DNA of 30,501 nucleotides from DATJPD01 sp035506575 (GTDB taxonomy: Bacteria; Pseudomonadota; Alphaproteobacteria; CACIAM-22H2). The notes under the pieces are model-generated. The model did not search any database. It saw only the letters and a program-made list of their open reading frames with translations, and was not told where the DNA came from. The position numbers and the translations under genes are program-made. Of this stretch, positions 15,485 through 23,600 are shown piece by piece (position 1 is the stretch's first letter; every line of letters starts with the position of its first letter). Location of the stretch: NCBI GenBank assembly GCA_035506575.1, contig DATJPD010000204.1, forward strand, positions 1-30,501. The letters run 5' to 3'.

Positions 15485-16396
15485 CTAGGCTGCGGCGCGC
15501 GGCCGGCCGGCCAGGGCCTTCATGCGCTGGCGAAGGTTGCGGATGAAGAACTCTGCCGCCGTGGTCAAGGTGGCGTCCCGCCGATAGGCAACGAACGTCT
15601 GGAAGCCCGTGGGCTCGCTGATCGGGATGACGCGGATCCCCGGCATCGAGGCGTGCGCCACGGTAAAGCCGTCGACGACGGCGATGCCGAGATCGTGGCG
15701 CACCAGGCCGCACACCGTCGTGCCGAACCGCGCCTTGATCGCGATCCTGTAGTCGACACCGGCCCCCTCGAACAGACCGACCATGATGCGGCCGTACGGA
15801 TCCTTGGGCTCGATGCCGATCAGCTTGTGAGCTGCGATCTCGTGGACCGAGATGCTCTTGCGGCGCGCGAGCGCGTGCCCCTCCGCCACGATGCAATAGA
15901 GCTCGCCCGTCGCCAGCGGCTCGAACGTCAGCGCCGGGTGGTCGAGCTTGTAGCTCATGGCCACGACCTCGCCGCGGCCGAGCAGGAGATAGTCGATGGA
16001 GTCCTCGAGCTTGAGGATATCGATGTCGACCAGAAGATCGGGATAACGCTTTCGCACGTCGGCGACCGCCAGCGGCACCATGACGTTGGCGATGCTCGGC
16101 ACCGAGCCGAGCTTCAGCTCGCTCGACTGTCCGCGCGCGACATTCCGGATGGCGTAGCGGAGATTCTCGAGGTTCCGATACACCTCGTTCATCTGGTCGA
16201 ACAGGGTGCGCGCCTGCGGCGTCGGCTCGAACCGCCCGCCGCGGCGGGTGAACAGCTTCAAGCCCAGCGTGTCCTCGGTGTGCTTCATCAGCCGGCTGAC
16301 ACCGGGGGCTGCCACATTCAGCAGGCGCGCCGCGCCGGCGATCGTGCCGGTGACCATGACGGCGCGGATGACTTCGATTTGTCGCAAGGTGAGCAT
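15485..16396 (-). CDS. LysR-family transcriptional regulator of the hydroaromatic operon
   Basis: This 303-residue LTTR has an N-terminal winged helix-turn-helix (LTLRQIEVIRAVMVTGTIA, then AARLLNVAAPGVSRLMKHTE, about 2-41, LGLKLFTRRGGR to 55). A periplasmic-binding-like effector domain (about 90-295) follows. ATG at 16396 is the usual position for this family. In-frame ATGs at 16414 and 16453 would add 6 or 19 unusual residues, and the first of these lies inside the palindrome at 16407-16423. It is divergent from the shikimate-type operon, the classic arrangement for an LTTR that responds to a pathway substrate or intermediate. The effector (shikimate, quinate, dehydroshikimate or protocatechuate) is inference. 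Confidence 0.9.
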   Translation of the reverse strand: MLTLRQIEVIRAVMVTGTIAGAARLLNVAAPGVSRLMKHTEDTLGLKLFTRRGGRFEPTPQARTLFDQMNEVYRNLENLRYAIRNVARGQSSELKLGSVPSIANVMVPLAVADVRKRYPDLLVDIDILKLEDSIDYLLLGRGEVVAMSYKLDHPALTFEPLATGELYCIVAEGHALARRKSISVHEIAAHKLIGIEPKDPYGRIMVGLFEGAGVDYRIAIKARFGTTVCGLVRHDLGIAVVDGFTVAHASMPGIRVIPISEPTGFQTFVAYRRDATLTTAAEFFIRNLRQRMKALAGRPRAAA

Positions 16397-16406
16397 TCGG
16401 CTCGAT

Positions 16407-16423
16407 CGTAACATAATGTTACG
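16407..16423. promoter_or_regulatory. Perfect 17-bp palindrome, putative LysR operator
   Basis: CGTAACATAATGTTACG consists of two perfect 8-bp arms around a single central A. It lies 11 bases before the lysR ATG and 80 bases before the first operon gene. It contains the T-N11-A pattern of LTTR sites. If the operon transcript starts near 16475-16485 (weak elements TTGAGG 16444-16449 and TTTACT 16465-16470), the palindrome would sit around -60 to -70, the usual activation site, while also covering the lysR leader for autorepression. The rest of 16397-16502 is unusually AT-rich for this window. Confidence 0.65.
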
Positions 16424-16502
16424 TTCTATGCAGTTTTTGATAATTGAGGTCATGCCTGCGGCGCTTTACTTGGAGAGGGAAAGAGGGAGGACGTAAGGGA
16501 CG

Positions 16503-17309
16503 ATGACCGGCGGCGGCCCGGCGATCAGCGGCACCACGCGATTGATCGTGGCGATGGGCGACCCGGTGGCGCAGGTGCGCTTCCCCGAGGTGTTCACCCG
16601 CTATTGCGCCGAGCGCAACATCGACGCGGTCAGCATCCCGATGCACATTCCGGCGTCCGGCCTCGCGGATGCCATGCGCGGCTTCCGCGTCATGCAGAAC
16701 CTGATCGGCCTCAGCGTCACCATTCCGCACAAGGGGCCGGTCGCGCAGCACCTGGACCGGTTGTCGGAGCGCGCGCGGCGGGTGGGCGTGGTCAACGCGG
16801 TGCGCCGCGAGCCCGATGGCACCCTGGTGGGCGACATCTTCGACGGCGAAGGCTTCGTGGCCGGACTCAAGCACCGGAAGATCAACTTGCGCGACGCCAA
16901 AGTCTGGCTCGTGGGTGCGGGTGGTGCAGGCACCGCCATCGCGTTCGCGCTGTTCGACGCCGGGATCGGCCACCTGACCATTCGCGATGTGGCCGAGGAT
17001 CGGGCGGCGGCCCTCGCGCGCCGCCTCGCCGAGTACTGGCCGGGCCGCGTCGCGACCGGGACGCCGGACCCGGCCAAAATCGATATCGCGATCAACGCGA
17101 CGCCGGCCGGCCTGCGGCCGGACGACCCGCTGTCGTTCGACCCCTCGACGTTGCGCGCCGATGCGGTCGTGGCCGACATCATCATGCGGCCGCCGGTCAC
17201 CAAGCTCCTGGCTGCGGCGGAAAAACTCGGCCGCCGCACCCATCCCGGCCACCACATGCTCGATCACCAGGTGGCGATCTACGCCGAGTTCCTGAGGCTC
17301 GCACCATGA
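16503..17309 (+). CDS. Shikimate dehydrogenase-like protein, non-canonical AroE paralog
   Basis: This 268-residue NAD(P)-dependent dehydrogenase of the AroE fold keeps the substrate-domain motif SVTIPHKGPV with catalytic K77 and GDIFDGEGF with D114. It also keeps the dinucleotide motif LVGAGGAGTAIAFAL (136-150). Differences from AroE are clear: the carboxylate-binding SxS motif (HSxSP) is replaced by QVRFP (24-28), GDNTDG is GDIFDG, and the loop after the second Rossmann strand reads IRDVAED with an Asp instead of NRT. That fits NAD preference and a changed substrate, as in the SdhL, Ael1 or RifI-like AroE subclasses. AGGGA-rich sequence precedes the ATG. It is the first gene of the operon and overlaps the dehydratase gene (ATGA). 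Confidence 0.85.
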   Translation: MTGGGPAISGTTRLIVAMGDPVAQVRFPEVFTRYCAERNIDAVSIPMHIPASGLADAMRGFRVMQNLIGLSVTIPHKGPVAQHLDRLSERARRVGVVNAVRREPDGTLVGDIFDGEGFVAGLKHRKINLRDAKVWLVGAGGAGTAIAFALFDAGIGHLTIRDVAEDRAAALARRLAEYWPGRVATGTPDPAKIDIAINATPAGLRPDDPLSFDPSTLRADAVVADIIMRPPVTKLLAAAEKLGRRTHPGHHMLDHQVAIYAEFLRLAP

Positions 17310-18145
17310 GCGCACAGTTCGCGACCAACACGGTGACCTTCGGCGGCAGCCTGGCGGACAAGCTCCAGGCGACCCGGCACGCCGGCTTCGCCGGCATCGA
17401 GCTTTGGGCGGAAGACCTCGAGAGCTTCCCCGGCGGCCCGCGCGAGGCCGCGAAGCTGATTGCGGATAGCGGGCTCGAGATCTACGACCTGCAGGTGCTG
17501 CGCGACTTCGAAGCCCAGGCCGAGGCGCGCCGCGCCGAGGCCCGCGCCCAGGCCGGACACTATTTCGATCTGATGGAAATGATCGGGGCCAAGACGCTTC
17601 TGACCTGTGCGGCCGTCCGCGAAGACAGCCTCAACGATCCGTCGCGTGCCGCGGACGATTTGGCGGAGCTCGGCGATCTCGCGCACCGGCGGGGTTTGGG
17701 CATCGGCTTCGAGGCGCTGGCGTGGAGCCGCTGGACCAACACCATCGATGCGGCCTGGCGCCTCGTGCGTGCGGCCAACCGCGCCAATGTCGGCCTCGTG
17801 GTCGACACCTTCCATATCCAGGCGCTGAACACGCCGCTCCAGCGCCTGGCCGAAATCCCGATCGAGCGCGTCGCCCTGGTACAGATCGCCGACGCCCATA
17901 TTGTGCCCGGCCTGCCCACGATCGAAATCGCACGGCACCACCGCGTGTTTCCGAGCGAAGGCGACCTCGCGGTCGCCGAGCTGGTGCGGCTCTTGCGCGA
18001 GTCCGGCTATGCCGGCCGCTGGTCGCTCGAGATCTTCAACGACGGGTATCGCTCCGAGCCGCCAAACGTGGTCGCCCGCCGGGCCATGCAGTCGCTGGAG
18101 CTGCTGTTCGCCAAGACAGCGCCACGGCTAGCCGAGGCGCTCTGA
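17306..18145 (+). CDS. quiC: 3-dehydroshikimate dehydratase, QuiC-type TIM barrel
   Basis: The 279-residue xylose-isomerase-like TIM-barrel enzyme should convert 3-dehydroshikimate to protocatechuate in the cytoplasm. It matches the N-terminal half of Pseudomonas QuiC1 along its whole length: FATNTVTFGGSLADKLQA (5-22), AGFAGIELWAEDL, GFEALAWSRWTNT (134-146), VVDTFHIQAL (165-174), VQIADAH (192-198), HHRVFPSEGD and LEIFNDGYRS (241-250). Metal ligands expected from the family are E136, D167, Q193 and E242, all present. The HPPD-like C-terminal half of QuiC1 is absent; it is encoded separately at 24336-25400. The start overlaps the upstream stop by 4 bases. Confidence 0.88.
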   Translation: MSAQFATNTVTFGGSLADKLQATRHAGFAGIELWAEDLESFPGGPREAAKLIADSGLEIYDLQVLRDFEAQAEARRAEARAQAGHYFDLMEMIGAKTLLTCAAVREDSLNDPSRAADDLAELGDLAHRRGLGIGFEALAWSRWTNTIDAAWRLVRAANRANVGLVVDTFHIQALNTPLQRLAEIPIERVALVQIADAHIVPGLPTIEIARHHRVFPSEGDLAVAELVRLLRESGYAGRWSLEIFNDGYRSEPPNVVARRAMQSLELLFAKTAPRLAEAL

Positions 18146-18167
18146 GGCGGGCTACAGTCGGCCCGCC
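18146..18167 (+). other. GC-rich hairpin 1 in the dehydratase-SBP gap
   Basis: GGCGGGC and GCCCGCC form a perfect 7-bp all-GC stem with an 8-base loop, beginning on the base after the dehydratase stop codon. No T-run follows, so a strong intrinsic terminator is unlikely. It may stabilise the 3' end of the upstream message or partly attenuate transcription. Confidence 0.5.
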
Positions 18168-18186
18168 GCCAACGAATTTCAACGGC

Positions 18187-18215
18187 GACCGGCCTCGCTC
18201 GTGCGAGGACCGGTC
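18187..18215 (+). promoter_or_regulatory. Hairpin 2 directly upstream of the SBP ribosome binding site
   Basis: GACCGGCCTCGC and GCGAGGACCGGTC form a 12-bp stem with one bulged A and the loop TCGT. The stem ends one base before the Shine-Dalgarno sequence GGAGGAGGGG (18217-18226), which precedes the ATG at 18235. A 5' hairpin of this kind can protect a processed mRNA and raise expression of the binding protein over its neighbours; this role is inferred. Confidence 0.6.
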
Positions 18216-18234
18216 TGGAGGAGGGGAAACGAAT

Positions 18235-19386
18235 ATGTTCAAACCGACGACTTTGACTCTTTTGGCGGCTACGGCGCTGGCGCTCGTGGCCCAGCCCGCG
18301 GCGGCCCAGCAGAAGCCGGTGACGATCGTGAGCCTCGTCGAGCTGTCCGGCGACGGCGTCACCTCGGGCACCAATTTTCGGGACGGCGTCGCCCTGGCGG
18401 TGAAGGAGATCAACGCCGCCGGCGGCATCCTCGGCCGTCAGATCGACCTCGAGCAGTTCGACACGCAGAGCAACCCCGGTATCGCCAAGGCGCTGGCCCA
18501 GAAAGCCGTCGACATGGACGCCTACGCGGTCATGGGACCGGTCTACTCGGGCTCGATCCTCGTGAGCATGGAAGAGACCAAGCGTGCCGGCATCCCCAAC
18601 TTCACCGGTGGCGAGGCGGCCAGCATCACCCAGCGCGGCAATCCCTATATCTTCCGCACCTCGTTCACCCAGGTGAACGCCATGCCGCGGGTGGCGCGCT
18701 ACATCAAGGACAACCTGCACGCCAAATCGGTGGCCATGATCTGGGTGACCAACGATTTCGGCAAGGGCGGGCATGACGTGATCAAGAAGGTGCTGGACGC
18801 CGACGGCATCAAGATCGCCGCCGACATCCCGACCGATCCCGGGCAGGTCGATTTCACCGCCGCCGTGCTCAAGGCCAAGCAGGCCAACGCCGACGCGGCC
18901 TTCGTCTACCTGAACGAGGACGAAGCCGGGCGCATCCTGCGCGAGCTGAAGAAGCAGGGCTATGACAAGCCGATCGTCGGCGAGACCACGATCTGCGGGC
19001 AAAAGGTGATCGAACTTGCCGGCGACGCCGCCAACGGCGCGGTTTGTCATGTCGGCCTGACGGTGGACGCGCCGGACCCGTTGGTCAAAAAGTTCGATCA
19101 GGCGTTCCAGGCCGCCTATCACTACCGCTGCGATCACAACGGCATCAAAGGGTACACGGCCGTTTACGACGTGAAGGCGGTGACCGAGAAGATCGGCAAG
19201 TTCGACCGCAAGGCCTTCGCGGAAGCGATGCACGGGATCAAGCTCTCGACCCAGCAAACACCCGGAATCCTGATGGACGTGAGCTTCGATGCGAATGGCG
19301 ATCTCGACCGCGAAAGCTTCATGGTCAAGGTCGTGAACGGCAAGCAGGAGGTGTTCGCGACGCTTCCGCCGCTCGGGTCGAACTAG
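18235..19386 (+). CDS. Periplasmic substrate-binding protein of a HAAT-family ABC transporter
   Basis: This 383-residue protein has a Sec signal peptide (MFKPTTLTLLAATALALVAQ, then PAAA; likely cleavage after A24). It is a LivK-like Peripla_BP_6 fold. Opening motifs VSLVELSGDGVTSGTNFRDG and AVKEINAAGGILGRQIDL (about 54-71) are typical; later AVMGPVYSGSILVSMEETKR and WVTNDFGKGGHDVIKKVL (about 164-181) form the hinge and second lobe. It delivers its ligand to the LivHM-FG complex encoded downstream. Family relatives bind branched-chain amino acids but also aromatic and hydroaromatic acids. The operon suggests shikimate, quinate or dehydroshikimate. It is preceded by a hairpin and a strong ribosome binding site. 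Confidence 0.88.
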   Translation: MFKPTTLTLLAATALALVAQPAAAQQKPVTIVSLVELSGDGVTSGTNFRDGVALAVKEINAAGGILGRQIDLEQFDTQSNPGIAKALAQKAVDMDAYAVMGPVYSGSILVSMEETKRAGIPNFTGGEAASITQRGNPYIFRTSFTQVNAMPRVARYIKDNLHAKSVAMIWVTNDFGKGGHDVIKKVLDADGIKIAADIPTDPGQVDFTAAVLKAKQANADAAFVYLNEDEAGRILRELKKQGYDKPIVGETTICGQKVIELAGDAANGAVCHVGLTVDAPDPLVKKFDQAFQAAYHYRCDHNGIKGYTAVYDVKAVTEKIGKFDRKAFAEAMHGIKLSTQQTPGILMDVSFDANGDLDRESFMVKVVNGKQEVFATLPPLGSN

Positions 19387-19421
19387 ACCAGACTCGTTGG
19401 CCCGGCCGGCAGGGCGTGCGC

Positions 19422-19427
19422 AAGGAG
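19422..19427 (+). promoter_or_regulatory. Ribosome binding site of the second aroE
   Basis: AAGGAG lies 5 bases before the ATG at 19433 and fixes that start. The 46-base gap between the SBP stop and this ATG shows no convincing terminator. Confidence 0.6.
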
Positions 19428-19432
19428 TAGGA

Positions 19433-20275
19433 ATGTCACATCCCGACAGGTTTCTGCTGGCCGGCGTGATGGGCTGGCCGATCATGCACTCGCGCTCGCC
19501 ACTGCTGCATAACTACTGGCTGGAGAAACACGGGCTGATCGGCCGCTACGTGCCTCTGGCGATCAAGGTCGAGCGGCTCAAGCCGGCGCTGCGGGCCCTG
19601 CCGGCCTTGGGCTTCTCCGGGTGCAACCTTACGATTCCGCACAAGATCGAAGCGCTTACGATAGTGGACGAGGTGCATGAGGCTGCCCGCCGGATCGGTG
19701 CCGTGAACTGCATCATCGTCCGGCCGGACGATTCGCTTTACGGCGTCAACAACGACGGCTGGGGCTACATCGAGAACGTCGTCGAGCGCGTCCCCGGCTG
19801 GCGGGCGGATGCAGGGCCGGTGGTGGTGCTGGGTGCCGGCGGCGGTGCCCGCGCCGTCGTCGTCTCCTTGCTCGACCGCGGTGCGAAGGAGGTGCGGCTG
19901 GTCAACCGCACGCCGGCGCGGGCGGTCGCGATGAAACAGCAGATCGGTGGCGCGATCGAGGTCGTGGATTGGGCGGATCGCCACAAGGCGCTCCAGGGGG
20001 CGGCCATGCTCGTGAACACGACGAGCCAGGGCATGGTCGGACAGCCGCCTCTCGACGTCTCTCTTGATCAACTCCCCAAGACCGCCCTGGTTTCGGACAT
20101 CGTCTACACGCCGCTCGAGACCCCGCTCCTCGCCGCCGCCCGCCGCCGCGGCAATCCGACGGTCGACGGGTTGGGCATGCTGCTGCATCAGGCGCGGCCG
20201 GCCTTCAAGGCCTGGTTCGGCGTTCTTCCGGACGTGACGGCGGAGCTGCGCCAGAAGATCGAGGCGACGCTGTGA
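19433..20275 (+). CDS. aroE: Shikimate/quinate dehydrogenase, canonical AroE-like
   Basis: This 280-residue enzyme interconverts shikimate and 3-dehydroshikimate (or quinate and dehydroquinate). It keeps the substrate-binding Ser pair in MGWPIMHSRSPLLHN (S20, S22), catalytic K71 in NLTIPHKIEAL, N92 in GAVNCI and D108 in YGVNNDGWGYI. The dinucleotide motif VLGAGGGARAVVVSL (132-146) and LVNRTPARA (NRT, NADP-type) follow. The pathway location suggests oxidation of imported shikimate rather than biosynthesis, but it could also be the sole biosynthetic AroE. Its stop overlaps the GTG start of the next SDR gene. Confidence 0.88.
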   Translation: MSHPDRFLLAGVMGWPIMHSRSPLLHNYWLEKHGLIGRYVPLAIKVERLKPALRALPALGFSGCNLTIPHKIEALTIVDEVHEAARRIGAVNCIIVRPDDSLYGVNNDGWGYIENVVERVPGWRADAGPVVVLGAGGGARAVVVSLLDRGAKEVRLVNRTPARAVAMKQQIGGAIEVVDWADRHKALQGAAMLVNTTSQGMVGQPPLDVSLDQLPKTALVSDIVYTPLETPLLAAARRRGNPTVDGLGMLLHQARPAFKAWFGVLPDVTAELRQKIEATL

Positions 20276-21033
20276 AGATGTTCGACCTCAGCGGCAAGAC
20301 GGCGCTGGTCACCGGCTCCTCCCGCGGTCTCGGCTTTGCGATGGCCGAGGGGCTTGCCGCAGCCGGAGCCGCGGTGGTCTTGAACGGCCGCGATGAGGCG
20401 ATGCTTGCCCGCTCAGCCGAGACATTGCGCAGGAATGGCCATACCGTCGACATCCGCGCCTTCGATGCGCGGGACATCGACGCCGCCCGCACCGCCGTGG
20501 AGTCGGTCATTGCCCGGCGCGGCGGCATCGACATCCTGATCGCGAACGCGGGCATCGCGCACCGTGCCACGCTCGATGAGCTGAAGCCGGAGGACTGGGA
20601 CCGCATCCACGGCTCGAATTTGCGCTCTTGCGTCTTCCTCGCCCAGGCGGTCGCCCCCTCGATGAAGGCCAAGCGCAGCGGACGTATCATCTTCACCACC
20701 TCGATCACTGGCGTGATGGGGCGGGCCACGATCCACGCCTATGCCTCGTCCAAGGCGGGGCTGGCCGGATTGGCGCGCTCGCTGGCCGCGGAGCTGGGCG
20801 AGTTCGGCGTCACCTGCAACTCGATCGCACCCGGCTATTTCGATACCGATCTGAATGCGGCCCTCATCAAGGACCCGGCCTTCAACCAGCGCGTCGTGAC
20901 ACGGACGGCCCTCCACCGCTGGGGCCAGCCGGCGGAAGTCGCCGGGGCCGCGGTGTTCCTCGCATCGGCCGCCGGAGGCTACGTCACCGGTCAGCAGCTC
21001 GTCGTCGACGGCGGCTTTACCGGGACGATGTAG
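20272..21033 (+). CDS. Short-chain dehydrogenase/reductase (classical SDR)
   Basis: The 253-residue oxidoreductase has a cofactor motif TALVTGSSRGLGFAMA (10-25), IANAG (90-94), catalytic S144 (FTTSITG) and Y157/K161 (AYASSKAG). IAPGYFDTDL and the C-terminal signature VTGQQLVVDGGFTGTM follow. It resembles gluconate-5-dehydrogenase-type SDRs. Within this operon it may oxidise a ring hydroxyl of the imported compound, acting before or in parallel with the AroE paralogs. GTG at 20272 overlaps the preceding stop; ATG at 20278 is two codons later. The substrate is unknown. Confidence 0.85.
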   Translation: MKMFDLSGKTALVTGSSRGLGFAMAEGLAAAGAAVVLNGRDEAMLARSAETLRRNGHTVDIRAFDARDIDAARTAVESVIARRGGIDILIANAGIAHRATLDELKPEDWDRIHGSNLRSCVFLAQAVAPSMKAKRSGRIIFTTSITGVMGRATIHAYASSKAGLAGLARSLAAELGEFGVTCNSIAPGYFDTDLNAALIKDPAFNQRVVTRTALHRWGQPAEVAGAAVFLASAAGGYVTGQQLVVDGGFTGTM

Positions 21034-21037
21034 CGGC

Positions 21038-21916
21038 TTGATCGATTTCCTGCAGCTCGTCGTTTCCGGCACGGCCACGGGTGCCATCTACGCGCTGGTG
21101 GCGCTGGGTTTCACCCTTCTCTGGCAGGCCGCGGGCACGATCAACTTCGCCCAGGGCGAGTTCGTCATGCTGCCGGCGTTTGCGATGCTGCTGGTGATGA
21201 AGTTCACCGCAGCACCCCTATGGGTCGCGTTCATCGTCGCCGCCATTCTCGCCATGCTCGTGCTCGGCGCTGGATTCAAACGGCTGATCGTCGAGCCGAT
21301 GCTGCGCCACGGCGTCATTCCTCTCGTGATCGCGACCTTGGGCCTGTCGATCGGTCTCAAGCAGGCGATGAAGGCCGGCTACAGTGCGCAGGCGTGGCCG
21401 TTCCCCAATCCGTTCCCCGATGGCCTGCTCGCCCTGGGAAGCCTGCACGTCTCGTACTACGACGTCGGCGCCTTGCTGAGTGCCGCCGCGATCGTGGTCG
21501 GGCTGCAGCTCTTCCTCAACCGCACGGTCACCGGCCGTGCCATGCAGGCCGTGGCCCAGAACACCGAGGCCGCGAAGGTGCTCGGTATCGATGTGAAGCG
21601 GATGGTGCTCTACACCTTCGTGATCAACGCCGGCCTCGCCGTCGTCGCGGCCCTGCTGGTCACTCCCGGGTATCTCGCCAAGTTCGACATGGGCGACCAG
21701 ATCGGGCTCAAGGCGTTCTACGCCGCGATCATCGGCGGCTTCAACCAGACGCGCGGGGCACTGCTCGGGGGCGTGCTGGTCGGCGTGCTCGAGAACCTGA
21801 TGGGCGCTTATGTCTCGCCCGCCTACAAGGACGGCGTGGCGCTGATGCTGTTCCTGGGGGTGATCCTGCTGCGGCCCGAAGGGCTGCTCGGAAAGGCCGA
21901 GGAGCGAAAAGTATGA
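21038..21916 (+). CDS. livH: ABC transporter permease, LivH type
   Basis: This 292-residue inner-membrane permease of a HAAT-family importer has about eight hydrophobic helices. LQLVVSGTATGAIYALVALG (5-24) and GTINFAQGEFVMLPAF (33-48) are the LivH hallmarks, and the EAA-like region RAMQAVAQNTEAAKVLGID (about 167-185) contacts the ATPases. It should form a heterodimer with the next permease. TTG at 21038 is the only start that keeps the first conserved helix, 4 bases after the SDR stop. Confidence 0.92.
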   Translation: MIDFLQLVVSGTATGAIYALVALGFTLLWQAAGTINFAQGEFVMLPAFAMLLVMKFTAAPLWVAFIVAAILAMLVLGAGFKRLIVEPMLRHGVIPLVIATLGLSIGLKQAMKAGYSAQAWPFPNPFPDGLLALGSLHVSYYDVGALLSAAAIVVGLQLFLNRTVTGRAMQAVAQNTEAAKVLGIDVKRMVLYTFVINAGLAVVAALLVTPGYLAKFDMGDQIGLKAFYAAIIGGFNQTRGALLGGVLVGVLENLMGAYVSPAYKDGVALMLFLGVILLRPEGLLGKAEERKV

Positions 21917-22860
21917 GCCGCCCGGCATACCGTCGGAGCACGACGCTCGCCGCCGCGATGGTGGCTTTCGGGCTGTTGCCGCTCGTCTTGCGGAGCTACG
22001 GCGTCTACATCGCGACCTTGTGGTGCGTCTATCTGATGGCGGCGTTCGGCCTCAACCTCGTGGTCGGCTATGCCGGCCAGATGTCGTTGGGCCACGCCGC
22101 GTTCTTCGGCATCGGCGCCTATGTCGCAGCACTCCTGCAGGTCGCTGGCCTGTCGTTCTGGCTGGCGGTGCCGGCCGCCGCCGCGGTCTGCTTCGTGGTC
22201 GGCCTGGCCTTGGGCTTCCCGGCGCTGCGCGTGCAGCACCACTACCTCGCCTTCGCCACCTTGGGCTTCAACGTGCTGGCCTATCTCTTCTTCCGCAACG
22301 AGGAATGGCTGACCGGCGGCACCTATGGCATTTCGGGCATTCCCCGGCCGGCGCTGTTCGGCGTCCCGGTCGACGATCCGCTGGCGTTCTTCTACTTCGT
22401 CTACGCGTCGGTCGTAGTCCTGGCGCTCGTCCTCGCCTGGCTCCTGCGTTCGCCCTGGGGCCGCGCGTTCGCGGCGTTGCGTGACAATCCGCTGCGCGCC
22501 GAAAGCCTGGGTGTGAATATCACGGCTTACACCCTCCTCGCGTTTGCCATCGGGGCCGTCTACGCCGGCATCGGCGGCGCCTATTTCGCGGCCCTGGTCC
22601 AGTATATCGAGCCGGGGGCGTTCAGCGTCACGCTCTCCTTCATGATGCTGCTGATGGTGATCGTCGGCGGGTCGGGCCGCTTCTTCGGCCCGGTCGCCGG
22701 CTCGATCGTCGTCATCCTGGTTCCGGAGTGGCTGCGCTTCGCGCAGGACTGGTATCTCGCGGTGTTCGGCTTTGCCGTCGTGGCCCTGATGGTGTGGCTG
22801 CCGGGCGGCCTCTTGTCGGTCATCGACCGGCTGCGCAAGCCGGCGACCCCGGTGCCATGA
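21913..22860 (+). CDS. livM: ABC transporter permease, LivM type
   Basis: This 315-residue second permease has many hydrophobic helices and the LivM motif GYAGQMSLGHAAFFGIGAY (52-70). LQVAGLSFWLAVPAAAAV follows, as does the ATPase-contact region GRAFAALRDNPLRAESLG (about 178-195). ATG at 21913 overlaps the LivH stop by 4 bases, so equal synthesis of both permeases is likely. Length and order match typical HAAT operons. Confidence 0.92.
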   Translation: MSRPAYRRSTTLAAAMVAFGLLPLVLRSYGVYIATLWCVYLMAAFGLNLVVGYAGQMSLGHAAFFGIGAYVAALLQVAGLSFWLAVPAAAAVCFVVGLALGFPALRVQHHYLAFATLGFNVLAYLFFRNEEWLTGGTYGISGIPRPALFGVPVDDPLAFFYFVYASVVVLALVLAWLLRSPWGRAFAALRDNPLRAESLGVNITAYTLLAFAIGAVYAGIGGAYFAALVQYIEPGAFSVTLSFMMLLMVIVGGSGRFFGPVAGSIVVILVPEWLRFAQDWYLAVFGFAVVALMVWLPGGLLSVIDRLRKPATPVP

Positions 22861-23600
22861 GCGCGCTGCTCGAGGTCAAGGGGCTGTCGAAGTCCTACGG
22901 CGCCATTCGCGCCGTCGACAACGTGAGCTTCGCGGTCGAACCCGGCGAGATCGTGGGCGTGATCGGCCCGAACGGCAGCGGCAAGACGACCCTGTTCAAC
23001 TGCATCCTCGGCCAGATCCACCCGACAGCCGGCCGCGTCGAGCTCTCCGGCCAGGACATCACCGGTGCCTCGCCGCTCGAGCTCAGCCGCCGCGGCTGCG
23101 GCCGTACATTCCAGAACCTGCAGGTATTCGGCAAGCTGTCGGTGCGCGACAACCTGATCGTGGCGGCGCAGGAATTCGCAGGATCCATGTGCGGCCGGCT
23201 GTTCGCCGCGCCGGATGCGGGCCTTGGCCGAGCCGCCGACGAGATGATCGAGCTGTTCCGGCTCGGTCCGGTCGCCCATTTGCCCGCGGGCAGCCTCTCT
23301 TATGGCCAGCAGAAGCTCGTCGACATCGCCATGGCCTTCATGCCGGGGCCGCGCCTGGTCATGCTCGATGAGCCATGCGCCGGCGTGAACCCCAGCCTCG
23401 TCGAACAGCTCGGCGACCTGCTGCTGGAGCTCAATCGCACGCGGGGCGGCAGCTTCGTCGTGGTCGAGCACAACATGGACTTCATCATGCGCCTGTGCCC
23501 GCGCATCATCTGCATGGCCGAAGGCCGCGTCTTCGCGAGCGGCGGACCGGCGGCCATCCAGTCGGACCCGGCGGTTCTGGAAGCGTATCTTGGCAACTGA
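22857..23600 (+). CDS. livG: ABC transporter ATPase, LivG type
   Basis: This 247-residue ATPase has Walker A GPNGSGKTT (37-45), Q-loop TFQNLQVFGKLSV (84-96), signature LSYGQQK (147-153), Walker B RLVMLDEP (166-173) and switch His H205 in VVEHNMDFI. The TFQN and VEHNMDF elements identify LivG over LivF. At 247 residues it is slightly shorter than many LivG proteins, with a compact region around 105-125. The start overlaps the LivM stop by 4 bases, and its end overlaps LivF by 11 bases. Confidence 0.93.
   Translation: MSALLEVKGLSKSYGAIRAVDNVSFAVEPGEIVGVIGPNGSGKTTLFNCILGQIHPTAGRVELSGQDITGASPLELSRRGCGRTFQNLQVFGKLSVRDNLIVAAQEFAGSMCGRLFAAPDAGLGRAADEMIELFRLGPVAHLPAGSLSYGQQKLVDIAMAFMPGPRLVMLDEPCAGVNPSLVEQLGDLLLELNRTRGGSFVVVEHNMDFIMRLCPRIICMAEGRVFASGGPAAIQSDPAVLEAYLGN

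Noticed and set aside
18007..19485. Minus-strand open frame antisense to the binding-protein gene
   Set aside because: No family features; the plus strand carries a signal peptide and full Peripla_BP_6 pattern with a strong ribosome binding site.
19433..20275. Reading the second AroE as the ordinary biosynthetic gene unrelated to catabolism
   Set aside because: Not excluded, but it is embedded between the binding protein and SDR genes of a catabolic operon with tight overlaps, which favours a catabolic role.
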